Source: Fodinibacter sp963707895 (GTDB lineage: Bacteria > Actinomycetota > Actinomycetes > Actinomycetales > Dermatophilaceae). From it: a stretch of DNA of 64,000 nucleotides. Each line of letters begins with the position of its first letter. Within the stretch, counting starts at the first letter, position 1. Where the stretch lies: NCBI GenBank assembly GCA_963707895.1, contig CAVPRS010000010.1, positions 434,001-498,000 on the forward strand, in the 5' to 3' direction. A program made the position numbers and the translations under genes. Below the pieces are notes generated by a model. The model saw only the letters and a program-made list of their open reading frames with translations. It had not been told where the DNA came from and ran no database searches. Positions 33,753-40,892 of this stretch are shown one piece after another.

Positions 33753-36700
33753 CTAGTGTCCGGAGCTGCCCGGGCTGGCGTGCCACAGCTTGCGCGAGGG
33801 CAGCGCGGCGGCCGGCTCCTGGGGCACCACGGCGCCCGGTGCCCCGCGACCCGAGCGCGGGTCGGCCCCGGGTGGCCTGGTGTCGGCGTACGGCGACTGC
33901 CTGAACCCCGAGGCGTGCACGAGCACCCGGCGTCCGGTGCGGGCGTCGCGCTCGCGGGCGGCCTGCTCGGTCGCCTCCGCGCGGGCCCGGGCCTCGGCCT
34001 CACCGGAGGCGATCGCGGCCCGGGCGGCGGGCAGGCCGCCGAGCTGCCAGGCGTCCCACAGCGCCGCGAGCTCCCAGGCGCCGGTGGCCCGGATCGACAC
34101 GCCACGGTCGCCGGTGCGGCGCAGCACACCACGCACGAGCAGCAGCCAGGAGTGGAAGACGGTGCCGGCGTAGGGCCCCTGGACGTCCTCGAAGAAGGTG
34201 CAGTCGGCCGGCCCGGTGGAGTCGTCGAGGGTGAGGAAGACGACCCGTCGCCCGGAGCGCACCGGCGGGGTCTGGGTGGCGACCTTGACCCCGGCCACCC
34301 ACACCTCGCTGCGGCTGCGGGCCGCGAGCAGGTCGCGGCTTCGGGTGACCCCCAGCGCGTGCAGCAGGGGGGCGTAGAACTCGACGACGTGCGCCGACAC
34401 GTCGAGCCCGAGCACGTCGAGCTCGGCACGCACCCGCTCCGGGCCGGTCATCTCGGGCAGCCCGGCGCCGGCGGTGAGCCGCGGCCGGTCGCCGAGGTCG
34501 AGGGTGAGCTGGGTGGGCTGCTCGGCCGCCGGCACGACCTCACGGGCCGCCTGCGACTGCGCCGCGGCCCGCTCGCGCACGTCGACCCGCTCCCCCGCCA
34601 CCTCGCGGGACGGCGCGATGCTCGGGATGACGAGCCGACGGCTGGAGCGCGGTGCTGCCCCGCCGCCGCGCTCCCACCGCTCGAGCTCGGCGACGTGCAG
34701 CAGCAGGTCGCGCCGGGTGACCCGACCGCGCCGGCCGAGCCCGCCGCCGCCCATGCCGTGCAGGGCGTCGAACGCCCCGGCGAGCACCAGCCGCTCGGTG
34801 ACCGGCCGGCTCACCCGGGCGCGGGTCCAGAAGTCGCCGAGGTCGGCGTAGGGCTGCCCGGCGACGACCCGGGCCACCTCGGCCCCGCTGATGCCCTTGA
34901 CGTCGGCGAGCGAGAGGCGGATGCCGTAGGGCTGGTGGGCGCGCCGCCACGCCGGCAGCACGGCATCCGGGTCGGCGGTGGCGACGGCGGGTGCGTCACC
35001 GGCATCCGCCTCGGTGCCGTCACCGGCATCCGGCTCGTCGACCCGCTCGATGCGGTAGGTGTCGCCCGAGGCGTTGACGTCGAGGCCGAGCACCGGGATG
35101 CCGAACGAGCGGGCGTCGTCGAGCAGCAGCCGCTTGGGGTACATGCCCGGGTCGTGGGTGAGGATGCCGGCGAGGAAGGCCGCCGGGTAGTGGGTCTTCA
35201 GCCACGCCGAGTGGAAGGTGGGCAGGGCGAAGGCCGCGGCGTGCGCCTTGCAGAAGCCGAAGCTCGCGAACGACTTGAGCACCTCCCAGATGCGGTCGCG
35301 GTCGTCGGCCGAGTAGCCGCGGGCACGGGCCGCGGGCCGCCACCACGCCTCGGTCTCCTCCTGGCCCTTCGGGGTGCCCATGCTGCGGCGCACCTCGTCG
35401 GCCTGGGCGAGGCTGACCCCGGTGGTCTCGGCGACGATGAGCAGCACCTGCTCGTGGAAGACGACCACGCCCTCGGTCTCCTCGAGCGCGGGGATCAGGC
35501 TCGGGTGCAGGAACCGCCGCTCGCTCCAGCCGTGCCGGCTGTTGAGGAACGGCGTGATCATGTCGGACTTGACCGGGCCGGGCCGGAACAGCGAGATGTC
35601 GACGATGAGGTCGTCGAACCGGCTCGGCCCGAGCTTGCCGACGAGCTCGCGCTGGCCGGGGCTCTCGATCTGGAACATCCCCAGGGTGCGCGTGGTGCGG
35701 ATCAGCTCGTAGGTGTCGGGGTCGTCGTGCGGCACCTGCGCCTCGTCGTCGAGGTCGATCTGCTCCCCCGAGACCCGCGCGACCTCGGCGACGGCGTGCG
35801 CCATCGAGCTCTGCATGCGGATGCCGAGGACGTCGAGCTTGAGGAAGCCCAGGGTCTCGACGTCGTCCTTGTCGAACTGGCTCATCGGGAACCCGATCCA
35901 GCTCGCCTCGACCGGGGTGCGGTCGAGCAGCCCGGCGTTGGACAGCACGACGCCGCACGGGTGCAGCGCGATGTGCCGGGGCAGCCCGTCGAGCGCCTCG
36001 ACGAGGTCGAAGAAGGCCGCGAGGCGGGGGCTGTCGAGGCCGCGGCTGCGCAGCTCGGGCAGGTCGGCGATGGCGTGCCGGGCGTCCTTGGCGCGGATGT
36101 GCGGGAAGGCCTTGGCGATCTCGTCGACCTCGACCGGCGGCAGCCCCAGTGCCGCGCCGACGTCGCGCACCGCGTGGCGCACCTTGTAGGTGTCCATCAT
36201 CGACACGCAGGTGACCCGCTCGCCGCCGAAGCGGGTGAGCACCGCCTCGTAGATCTCGGTGCGCCGGGCCGACTCGACGTCGACGTCGATGTCGGGCAGC
36301 TCGGCGCGCAGCGGTGAGCAGAACCGCTCCATGAGCAGGTGGTGCCGGATCGGGTCGACCCCGCTGATGCCGAGCAGGTGGTTGACCAGGCTGCCCGCTC
36401 CCGAGCCGCGGGCCGCGACGCGCACCCCGCGCTCGCGGATCAGGTCGGTGACCTCGGCGACGGTGAGGAAGTAGGTGGGGTAGCCCAGGGTGTCGATGAC
36501 GCCGAGCTCGTCGTCGAGCCGGTCGAGCACGACCTGCTGCTCGGCATCGCTCGCGCCGGGGTAGCGCCGGCCGACGGCGTCGCGGCAGCGCTGGGCGAGC
36601 ACCGCCATCGGGTCGGTGCCGGGCGCGATGCCGAGCACCTCGGCCTCGGGCAGGTGCACCGCGCCGATGCCGAGGTCGGGACGCGCCTGCTGGGTGCACT

Positions 36701-37760
36701 CCTGCGCCACCAGGGCGGTCATCGCGACGAGCCGGTCGGCGCGGGACCGGTCGCCACCGGTGACCTCGAGCGCGGTGGCGTGCATCGCCGCGGTGTCGGC
36801 GAGGTGGCCGGCGTCGGTGACCCGGTCGAGGTGGCGCGAGTCGAGCACGACGAGCCGGCGGGCGGCGTCGAGCAGGTCGACGGTGCGCACCTGGCCCGGG
36901 TCGGCGTGGCGCACCGCCGCGGTGAGCACGGCGGGGATGCCGGCGGCGTCGGCCAGGCCGAGCAGGCGGGCGGCGTGCGACCGGCAGCCGGGGGTGCCCT
37001 CGGGGCCACCGTGGAGGACGACCTCGACGGCCAGCCCGTCGCGGGGCAGCAGTGCCTGCCAGGTGGCAAGGAGGTCGCGGGCCCGCTCGCGGCGCCCGGC
37101 GAGCACCGCCCGGCCGACGTCGGAGTCGGGGCCGAGCAGGACGAGCAGCCGGCTCGGCTCCCCCCGCCCCAGCGCCGCGACTTCGTGCGACTTGCCTACG
37201 GTTCCACCGGCCACGGGGGTGCGAGAACCGTGTGTAAGTCGCACGAAGTCGGAATCAGGGGCAGCGGGGTGGGACCAGGTGGCCAGCAGGTCGGGGCTGG
37301 TGACCGGCACGCCGCGCTCGCCGCGCAGGTGGGTCTCGGTGACCAGCCGGCACAGCGCGGCCCAGCCGACGCCGGGGGCGGTGCCACCACCACGGCCGCG
37401 GGCGAGCACGGTGACCCGGGGCCGCCGGGGGTCGACGATGGCGCCCCCGCGCACCGGGGTGCGCGGACGCGGCCGGGGGCGGCCGGCATCCGGGCCGGAT
37501 GCCGTGCCGCCGGCGGTGCCGCCGCCCGCCGCACCGGGGACGAGCGGCTCGACGGCGAGGTCGACGCCGAGCACGGGCGCGATGCCGGCCCGGCCGCACG
37601 CCGTGGCGAACCGGACCGCGCCGTAGAGCCCGTCGCGGTCGGTGAGCGCGAGCGCGCCCTGGCCGTGCTCGGCGGCGCGCTCGACGAGGGCCTCGGGCAT
37701 CGAGGCGCCGTAGCGCATCGAGAACCCCGAGGCGACGTGGAGGTGGGCGAACCCGGGCAT
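33753..37760 (-). CDS. dnaE2: Error-prone DNA polymerase DnaE2
   Basis: A 1335-residue C-family polymerase. The N-terminal PHP domain (FAHLHVASGFSMRYGASMPE, LALTDRDGLYGAV) is followed by the palm with catalytic aspartates in LPDIDVDVES, and VVFHEQVLLIVAETTGVSLA. A C-terminal OB domain is present (GVKVATQTPPVRSGRRVVF). It is longer than usual for DnaE2, partly from Gly/Pro/Arg-rich inserts in the PHP domain and a palindromic insert at residues 170-194. It performs damage-induced translesion synthesis. ATG 37760 overlaps no neighbour; the HEPN gene ends eight bases upstream. A LexA box heads the operon. Confidence 0.92.
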   Translation of the reverse strand: MPGFAHLHVASGFSMRYGASMPEALVERAAEHGQGALALTDRDGLYGAVRFATACGRAGIAPVLGVDLAVEPLVPGAAGGGTAGGTASGPDAGRPRPRPRTPVRGGAIVDPRRPRVTVLARGRGGGTAPGVGWAALCRLVTETHLRGERGVPVTSPDLLATWSHPAAPDSDFVRLTHGSRTPVAGGTVGKSHEVAALGRGEPSRLLVLLGPDSDVGRAVLAGRRERARDLLATWQALLPRDGLAVEVVLHGGPEGTPGCRSHAARLLGLADAAGIPAVLTAAVRHADPGQVRTVDLLDAARRLVVLDSRHLDRVTDAGHLADTAAMHATALEVTGGDRSRADRLVAMTALVAQECTQQARPDLGIGAVHLPEAEVLGIAPGTDPMAVLAQRCRDAVGRRYPGASDAEQQVVLDRLDDELGVIDTLGYPTYFLTVAEVTDLIRERGVRVAARGSGAGSLVNHLLGISGVDPIRHHLLMERFCSPLRAELPDIDVDVESARRTEIYEAVLTRFGGERVTCVSMMDTYKVRHAVRDVGAALGLPPVEVDEIAKAFPHIRAKDARHAIADLPELRSRGLDSPRLAAFFDLVEALDGLPRHIALHPCGVVLSNAGLLDRTPVEASWIGFPMSQFDKDDVETLGFLKLDVLGIRMQSSMAHAVAEVARVSGEQIDLDDEAQVPHDDPDTYELIRTTRTLGMFQIESPGQRELVGKLGPSRFDDLIVDISLFRPGPVKSDMITPFLNSRHGWSERRFLHPSLIPALEETEGVVVFHEQVLLIVAETTGVSLAQADEVRRSMGTPKGQEETEAWWRPAARARGYSADDRDRIWEVLKSFASFGFCKAHAAAFALPTFHSAWLKTHYPAAFLAGILTHDPGMYPKRLLLDDARSFGIPVLGLDVNASGDTYRIERVDEPDAGDGTEADAGDAPAVATADPDAVLPAWRRAHQPYGIRLSLADVKGISGAEVARVVAGQPYADLGDFWTRARVSRPVTERLVLAGAFDALHGMGGGGLGRRGRVTRRDLLLHVAELERWERGGGAAPRSSRRLVIPSIAPSREVAGERVDVRERAAAQSQAAREVVPAAEQPTQLTLDLGDRPRLTAGAGLPEMTGPERVRAELDVLGLDVSAHVVEFYAPLLHALGVTRSRDLLAARSRSEVWVAGVKVATQTPPVRSGRRVVFLTLDDSTGPADCTFFEDVQGPYAGTVFHSWLLLVRGVLRRTGDRGVSIRATGAWELAALWDAWQLGGLPAARAAIASGEAEARARAEATEQAARERDARTGRRVLVHASGFRQSPYADTRPPGADPRSGRGAPGAVVPQEPAAALPSRKLWHASPGSSGH
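37178..37251. repeat. Palindromic element inside the dnaE2 coding sequence
   Basis: Arms 37178-37204 and 37225-37251 (27 bases each) are near-complementary: CGACTTCGTGCGACTT on one side and AAGTCGCACGAAGTCG on the other pair perfectly, then ACGGTTC-like bases continue with a few mismatches. It stays in frame and encodes residues about 170-194 of the PHP domain. Confidence 0.85.
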
Positions 37761-37767
37761 CGCGCCC

Positions 37768-38199
37768 TCAGGCCGAGCGGACGGGGACCAGCCGCCGCGG
37801 CCGGTGCACCGACGGCACCCCGAGGCGACCGGCGGTGAGGTCGACGAAGGTCTCGGCGTCGCGCAGCAGGTCGTCGGCCTCGCGGGCGCTGACCCGCACG
37901 AGCCCGGTCTCGACACCGACCCGCTGACCGGTGGCGGCGGCGAACCGCTGGGCCCACTCGGTGAGCTCGGGGGCGACCCGGGCGGTGAGCACCCAGACGT
38001 CGTGCGGACCGTCACCGCCGGAGGCGAGCCCGGCGCCCGGGTGGGTGGCCGAGCGGGCGGCGACGAGGGCGGCGCCGGCACGCAGCGCGCCCAGCGAGGC
38101 GGCCAGGTAGCGCGCGGGCGCCGACGGGGCGGCATACCCGCTGGTGACCGCCTCGCGGGCGCGGTCGAGGAGGTCGAGGGTGGTGGCGGCGTGGCTCAT
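37768..38199 (-). CDS. HEPN-domain protein, SAV_6107 type
   Basis: A 143-residue mostly helical protein (TLDLLDRAREAVTSGYA, RYLAASLGALRAGAALVAAR) that matches the HEPN family found between DUF6504 and DnaE in actinobacteria. I do not see a canonical RX4-6H ribonuclease motif, so nuclease activity is not supported. ATG 38199 is chosen because GAGGAG lies eight bases upstream; ATG 38217 and 38238 are alternatives. It is the middle gene of the SOS operon and may assist DnaE2, but its role is unknown. Confidence 0.8.
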   Translation of the reverse strand: MSHAATTLDLLDRAREAVTSGYAAPSAPARYLAASLGALRAGAALVAARSATHPGAGLASGGDGPHDVWVLTARVAPELTEWAQRFAAATGQRVGVETGLVRVSAREADDLLRDAETFVDLTAGRLGVPSVHRPRRLVPVRSA

Positions 38200-38230
38200 C
38201 GGGATCTCCTCGGTCATGGGGTGCACCAGC

Positions 38231-38533
38231 TCAGTCATGGGCTCGCAGCAGGAGCCAGTGGTCGTCGTCGCGGCCGAGGTCGAACACCCCGGCCGCCCCG
38301 GAGGGTGGGCGGGCCTCGACCCGCCAGACCCGGCGCTGCGGGCTCGGCAGGCCGGGCAGCCCCGGACCGGAGGGCTGGTCGCCGACCTCGCGCCACCAGG
38401 CCCGGCGCTCCTGCCACGAGGCGAGCACCGCGCACACGGTGTAGCGCCGGCCACGCCAGACGAAGTCGCGCGGGCCGTCGACGGCGGTGTCCGCGCCCCG
38501 GACGACGACGGGGTCGTGGTGGCGACGGGTCAC
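38231..38533 (-). CDS. DUF6504 family protein
   Basis: A 100-residue protein rich in Trp and Arg (GPRDFVWRGRRYTVCAVLASW, RRVWRVEARPPSGAAGVFDL). The family occurs beside DNA polymerase Y/ImuB and DnaE2 genes in actinobacteria. GTG 38533 has GGAGGTGCCCC upstream. It is the first gene after the LexA box. No ImuB gene lies upstream as it often does elsewhere. Biochemical role unknown. Confidence 0.83.
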   Translation of the reverse strand: MTRRHHDPVVVRGADTAVDGPRDFVWRGRRYTVCAVLASWQERRAWWREVGDQPSGPGLPGLPSPQRRVWRVEARPPSGAAGVFDLGRDDDHWLLLRAHD

Positions 38534-38616
38534 GGGGCACCTCCGATGGGCAGGACGGAATCGCCGACCGACCCCCCGGGGAGGGCCATCGGGTAGGACG
38601 AGACCAGTGGATGATG

Positions 38617-38632
38617 TCGAACACCTGTTCGA
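38617..38632. promoter_or_regulatory. LexA operator (SOS box)
   Basis: TCGAACACCTGTTCGA is a near-perfect palindrome (TCGAAC and GTTCGA arms) that fits the Gram-positive/actinobacterial LexA consensus. It lies 84 bases before GTG 38533 and overlaps a TTCGACA-like -35 on the minus strand, so LexA binding should block transcription of DUF6504-HEPN-dnaE2. Confidence 0.9.
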
Positions 38633-38639
38633 CTTTCGA

Positions 38640-38919
38640 CCACTGTAACCCCCCGTCCCGACACCGCGTCAAGCCCGTTCGCGCGCGCCGTCCGCGACAC
38701 GCCGGAGCCCGGCCGACACGGCATCCAGGGCGCGCCCGGATCCTCTCCGGCCACGTGGACCGCCCCCACCACCCGGAACTTCCGCGCCGTCGCGGTGATG
38801 GCGCGGACGTTCCGTCAGGACGCGGAAGCTTCCGCGCCATCATCCAGCTCCTGCGCCGTCACAGTGATGGCGCGCAAGCTAGCCCCAACGGCGCCGCGGG
38901 CCGTCACTAGGCTGGATCC
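38640..38919. other. Intergenic region between the SOS operon and ybaK, with repeats
   Basis: No credible gene. The segment 38779-38878 repeats short blocks CTTCCGCGCC and GTGATGGCGCG in both orientations. CTTCCGCGCCATCA (38829-38842) pairs with 38865-38878 with one mismatch, and GCGGAAGCTTCCGC (38823-38836) is a perfect palindrome. The ybaK promoter follows at 38908. Confidence 0.7.
38908..38919 (+). promoter_or_regulatory. Leaderless-type promoter of the YbaK-like gene
   Basis: TAGGCT at 38908-38913 is followed by GGATCC and ATG 38920. Confidence 0.5.
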
Positions 38920-39445
38920 ATGACCTCGGAGCCGGGCGACGCGGCGCCGTCGCGCGACCTGTCCCAGCACGCCGGTGTGCGCTCGGTCATGGAGACCCTG
39001 GCGCTGCACCACGTGACGCCCGAGGTGCGCCACCTGCCCCTCGCCGTGCGCACCGCGAAGGCCGCCGCCGAGGCCCTCGGTGTCACGCCCGCGGAGATCG
39101 CGAACAGCCTCGTCTTCGTCTCGACGGACCCACGACGGCGAGGTGCGGCCGCTGCTCGTGCTGGCCTCCGGCGGGCACCGGGTCGACACCGACAAGGTGG
39201 CCGCCCTGGCCGGGTTCGCGAGCGTCGAGCAGGCCGACCCGGCGTTCGTGCGCGAGCACACCGGGTTCGCGATCGGCGGGGTCGCCCCGGTCGGGCACCC
39301 CGAGCACCTGCGCACCATCATCGACGTCACCCTCGGGCGCTACAGCACGGTCTGGGCCGCCGCCGGGCACAGCCACTCGGTGTTCGCGACGACCTACGAC
39401 GAGCTGATCCGGATCACCGGTGGGCAGCCGATGGACGTCGCCTGA
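38920..39445 (+). pseudogene. YbaK/EbsC-family aminoacyl-tRNA deacylase, one frameshift
   Basis: From ATG 38920 the protein reads EVRHLPLAVRTAKAAAEALG and EIANSLVFVSTD. It must then jump one frame near 39127-39130 (GACCC) to continue DGEVRPLLVLASGGHRVDTD, FAIGGVAPVGHPEHLRTIID and AAAGHSHSVFATTYDEL to TGA 39445. Joined, it is a normal YbaK-type domain of about 174 residues; such proteins hydrolyse mischarged Cys/Pro/Ala-tRNA. A single extra C in the CCC run would explain the break. Read as given, translation gives a truncated N-terminus. Confidence 0.8.
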
Positions 39446-39501
39446 CCGCGGATGCCGTGCCAGGCGCCGCCGGCCGCCGGTCGGGTGTCGTCACCCGGCG
39501 A

Positions 39502-39513
39502 TAGCGTGCGGCC
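39502..39513 (+). promoter_or_regulatory. Leaderless-type promoter of the VOC gene
   Basis: TAGCGT at 39502-39507 is followed by six bases and ATG 39514. Confidence 0.5.
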
Positions 39514-39897
39514 ATGGCCACGCACTGGACCCTGGGATGCGACGCCGAGAACCCGCAGCGGATCGCGGTCTTCTGGGCGCAGGCCCTGCGCTACGTGCCC
39601 GAACCGGGCTTCGACGGCCCCGACAACGCCTCCATCGTCGACCCCGAGGGTCGCGGCCCGGCGATCGGCTTCCTGCGGGTGCCCGAGGGCAAGACCGCCA
39701 AGAACCGCATGCACATCGACATCCGGGTGGCCGGCGAGCCGCCGTGGGACCGCGTCGAGCGCGACCGGCTCGTGCACGAACGGGTGGCCGAGCTGGAGGC
39801 CGCGGGAGCGACCCGGGTGCGCGAGGAGCTCTACGACGGCGAGCTCGGCCACGTGGTGATGCTCGACCCCGAGGGCAACGAGTTCTGCGTCGCCTGA
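39514..39897 (+). CDS. VOC-superfamily (glyoxalase-like) protein
   Basis: A 127-residue protein of the vicinal oxygen chelate fold. It opens with HWTLGCDAENPQRIAVFWAQ and ends with VVMLDPEGNEFCVA, the usual closing strand. Metal ligands are not certain. Such small VOC proteins act as hydrolases, dioxygenases or resistance proteins; no substrate can be named. It converges on the DUF1801 gene across a 73-bp tandem repeat. Confidence 0.83.
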   Translation: MATHWTLGCDAENPQRIAVFWAQALRYVPEPGFDGPDNASIVDPEGRGPAIGFLRVPEGKTAKNRMHIDIRVAGEPPWDRVERDRLVHERVAELEAAGATRVREELYDGELGHVVMLDPEGNEFCVA

Positions 39898-39919
39898 GCC
39901 GGACGGGTGCCACGCGTTC

Positions 39920-40116
39920 GGGGTGGCCAGTGGTCCTCAGCGAGCCGGCCCGGCGACCAGCAGCCACCCCTCGTCCGGCGGCCTCAGCCCCTGGGGTGGC
40001 CAGTGGTCCTCAGCGGGCCGGCCCTTCGACCAGTACCCACCCCTCGCCCGGCGGCCTCAGCGCGAGGGGTGGCCAGTGGTCCTCAGCGGGCCTGCCCGCC
40101 GACCACTGGCCACCCC
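39920..40116. repeat. 73-bp tandem repeat with internal palindromes, 2.7 copies
   Basis: GGGGTGGCCAGTGGTCCTCA recurs at 39920, 39993 and 40066, giving an exact period of 73 bases. Each copy has a GGGGTGGCCAGTGGTC arm and a facing GACCA...CCACCCC arm. In the last copy the arms (40066-40081 and 40101-40116) are perfectly complementary over 16 bases; in the first two the right arms have drifted. 73 is not a multiple of three, so it is not a coding repeat. Confidence 0.92.
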
Positions 40117-40130
40117 ACGCGGCCCGCAGG

Positions 40131-40592
40131 TCAGGAGATCGCGGCCTTGACCAGCGCCACGACCTGCTTCTCGACGGTGGGGCTCCACTTCTGCAGCGCG
40201 TACGACGTCGGCCAGAAGTCGCCGTCGTCGAGGTTGGCGGCATCCTGGAAGCCCAGGGTCGAGTACCGGTACTTGAACTTGCCCGAGTCCTGGTAGAACA
40301 CGACGACCTTGCCGTCGGCGTTGGCCCAGGCCGGCATGCCGTACCAGGTCTTCGGCTCGAGCTCGGGGGCGTTGGCCGAGATGGCCACGTGCACCCGCTC
40401 GGCCAGCGCCCGGTCGTCCGGACCCATCTTGGCGATGGCCTCGAGCAGGGCCTCCTGGCCGTCGGCCTTCTTGGCGCCCTTCTTGCCCTCGGCGCGCAGC
40501 TCGGCGGCGCGCTCCTTCATCGCCGCGCGCTCCTCCGCGCTGAACCCGTCGCCGCTGCCGGTGGTCTTGCTCGCTGTCTTGGTCGCAGCCAT
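40131..40592 (-). CDS. DUF1801 (YdhG-like) protein
   Basis: A 153-residue soluble protein. The core (PKTWYGMPAWANADGKVVVFY, FKYRYSTLGF) matches the DUF1801/YdhG domain, annotated in some species as an iron chaperone-like fold. The N-terminus is Lys/Ala-rich. AGGGAGA precedes ATG 40592. Function uncertain. Confidence 0.82.
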   Translation of the reverse strand: MAATKTASKTTGSGDGFSAEERAAMKERAAELRAEGKKGAKKADGQEALLEAIAKMGPDDRALAERVHVAISANAPELEPKTWYGMPAWANADGKVVVFYQDSGKFKYRYSTLGFQDAANLDDGDFWPTSYALQKWSPTVEKQVVALVKAAIS

Positions 40593-40892
40593 GGTCGTCT
40601 CCCTCTCGACGTGGTCGGCTCGGTGGTGGTGCCGACCTCTTGCTCAGAGGCTATGGCCCCCGGACTCCGGCCGCTTCTTCGATCCTGACCGGATGCCGGG
40701 CGCCGGTCGCACCCGGTGGACCGACGACACGACGTGCGCACGGGTGACGTGACGCGTGCGTGGGCGGGTGGCAGCGCGCTCGTTCGTGTCGTGGGCTCGC
40801 ACGCCCCGCGGGACCAACGACTCGACAACGCCCGGGCGTACGGTGGGCTGGCGGCGCGACCTCGCGGCGGTGCTCTGGTGGAATGAGGACTC
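40593..40892. other. Intergenic region upstream of the LuxR-type regulator
   Basis: About 300 bases between divergent genes. TAGCCT on the minus strand (40653-40648) may be the -10 of the DUF1801 gene, and TACGGT at 40839-40844 may be the -10 of the regulator. I see no gene, repeat or structured RNA. Confidence 0.4.

Noticed and set aside
31767..36317. A 1516-codon open frame on the plus strand opposite dinB and dnaE2
   Set aside because: It is antisense to well-recognised polymerases, has no family motif and is rich in Arg, Gly, His and Asp. Long antisense frames are expected at this GC content.
39907..40296. Open frame running through the 73-bp repeat
   Set aside because: The repeat period is not a multiple of three, no start signal is present, and the predicted peptide has no repeat logic.
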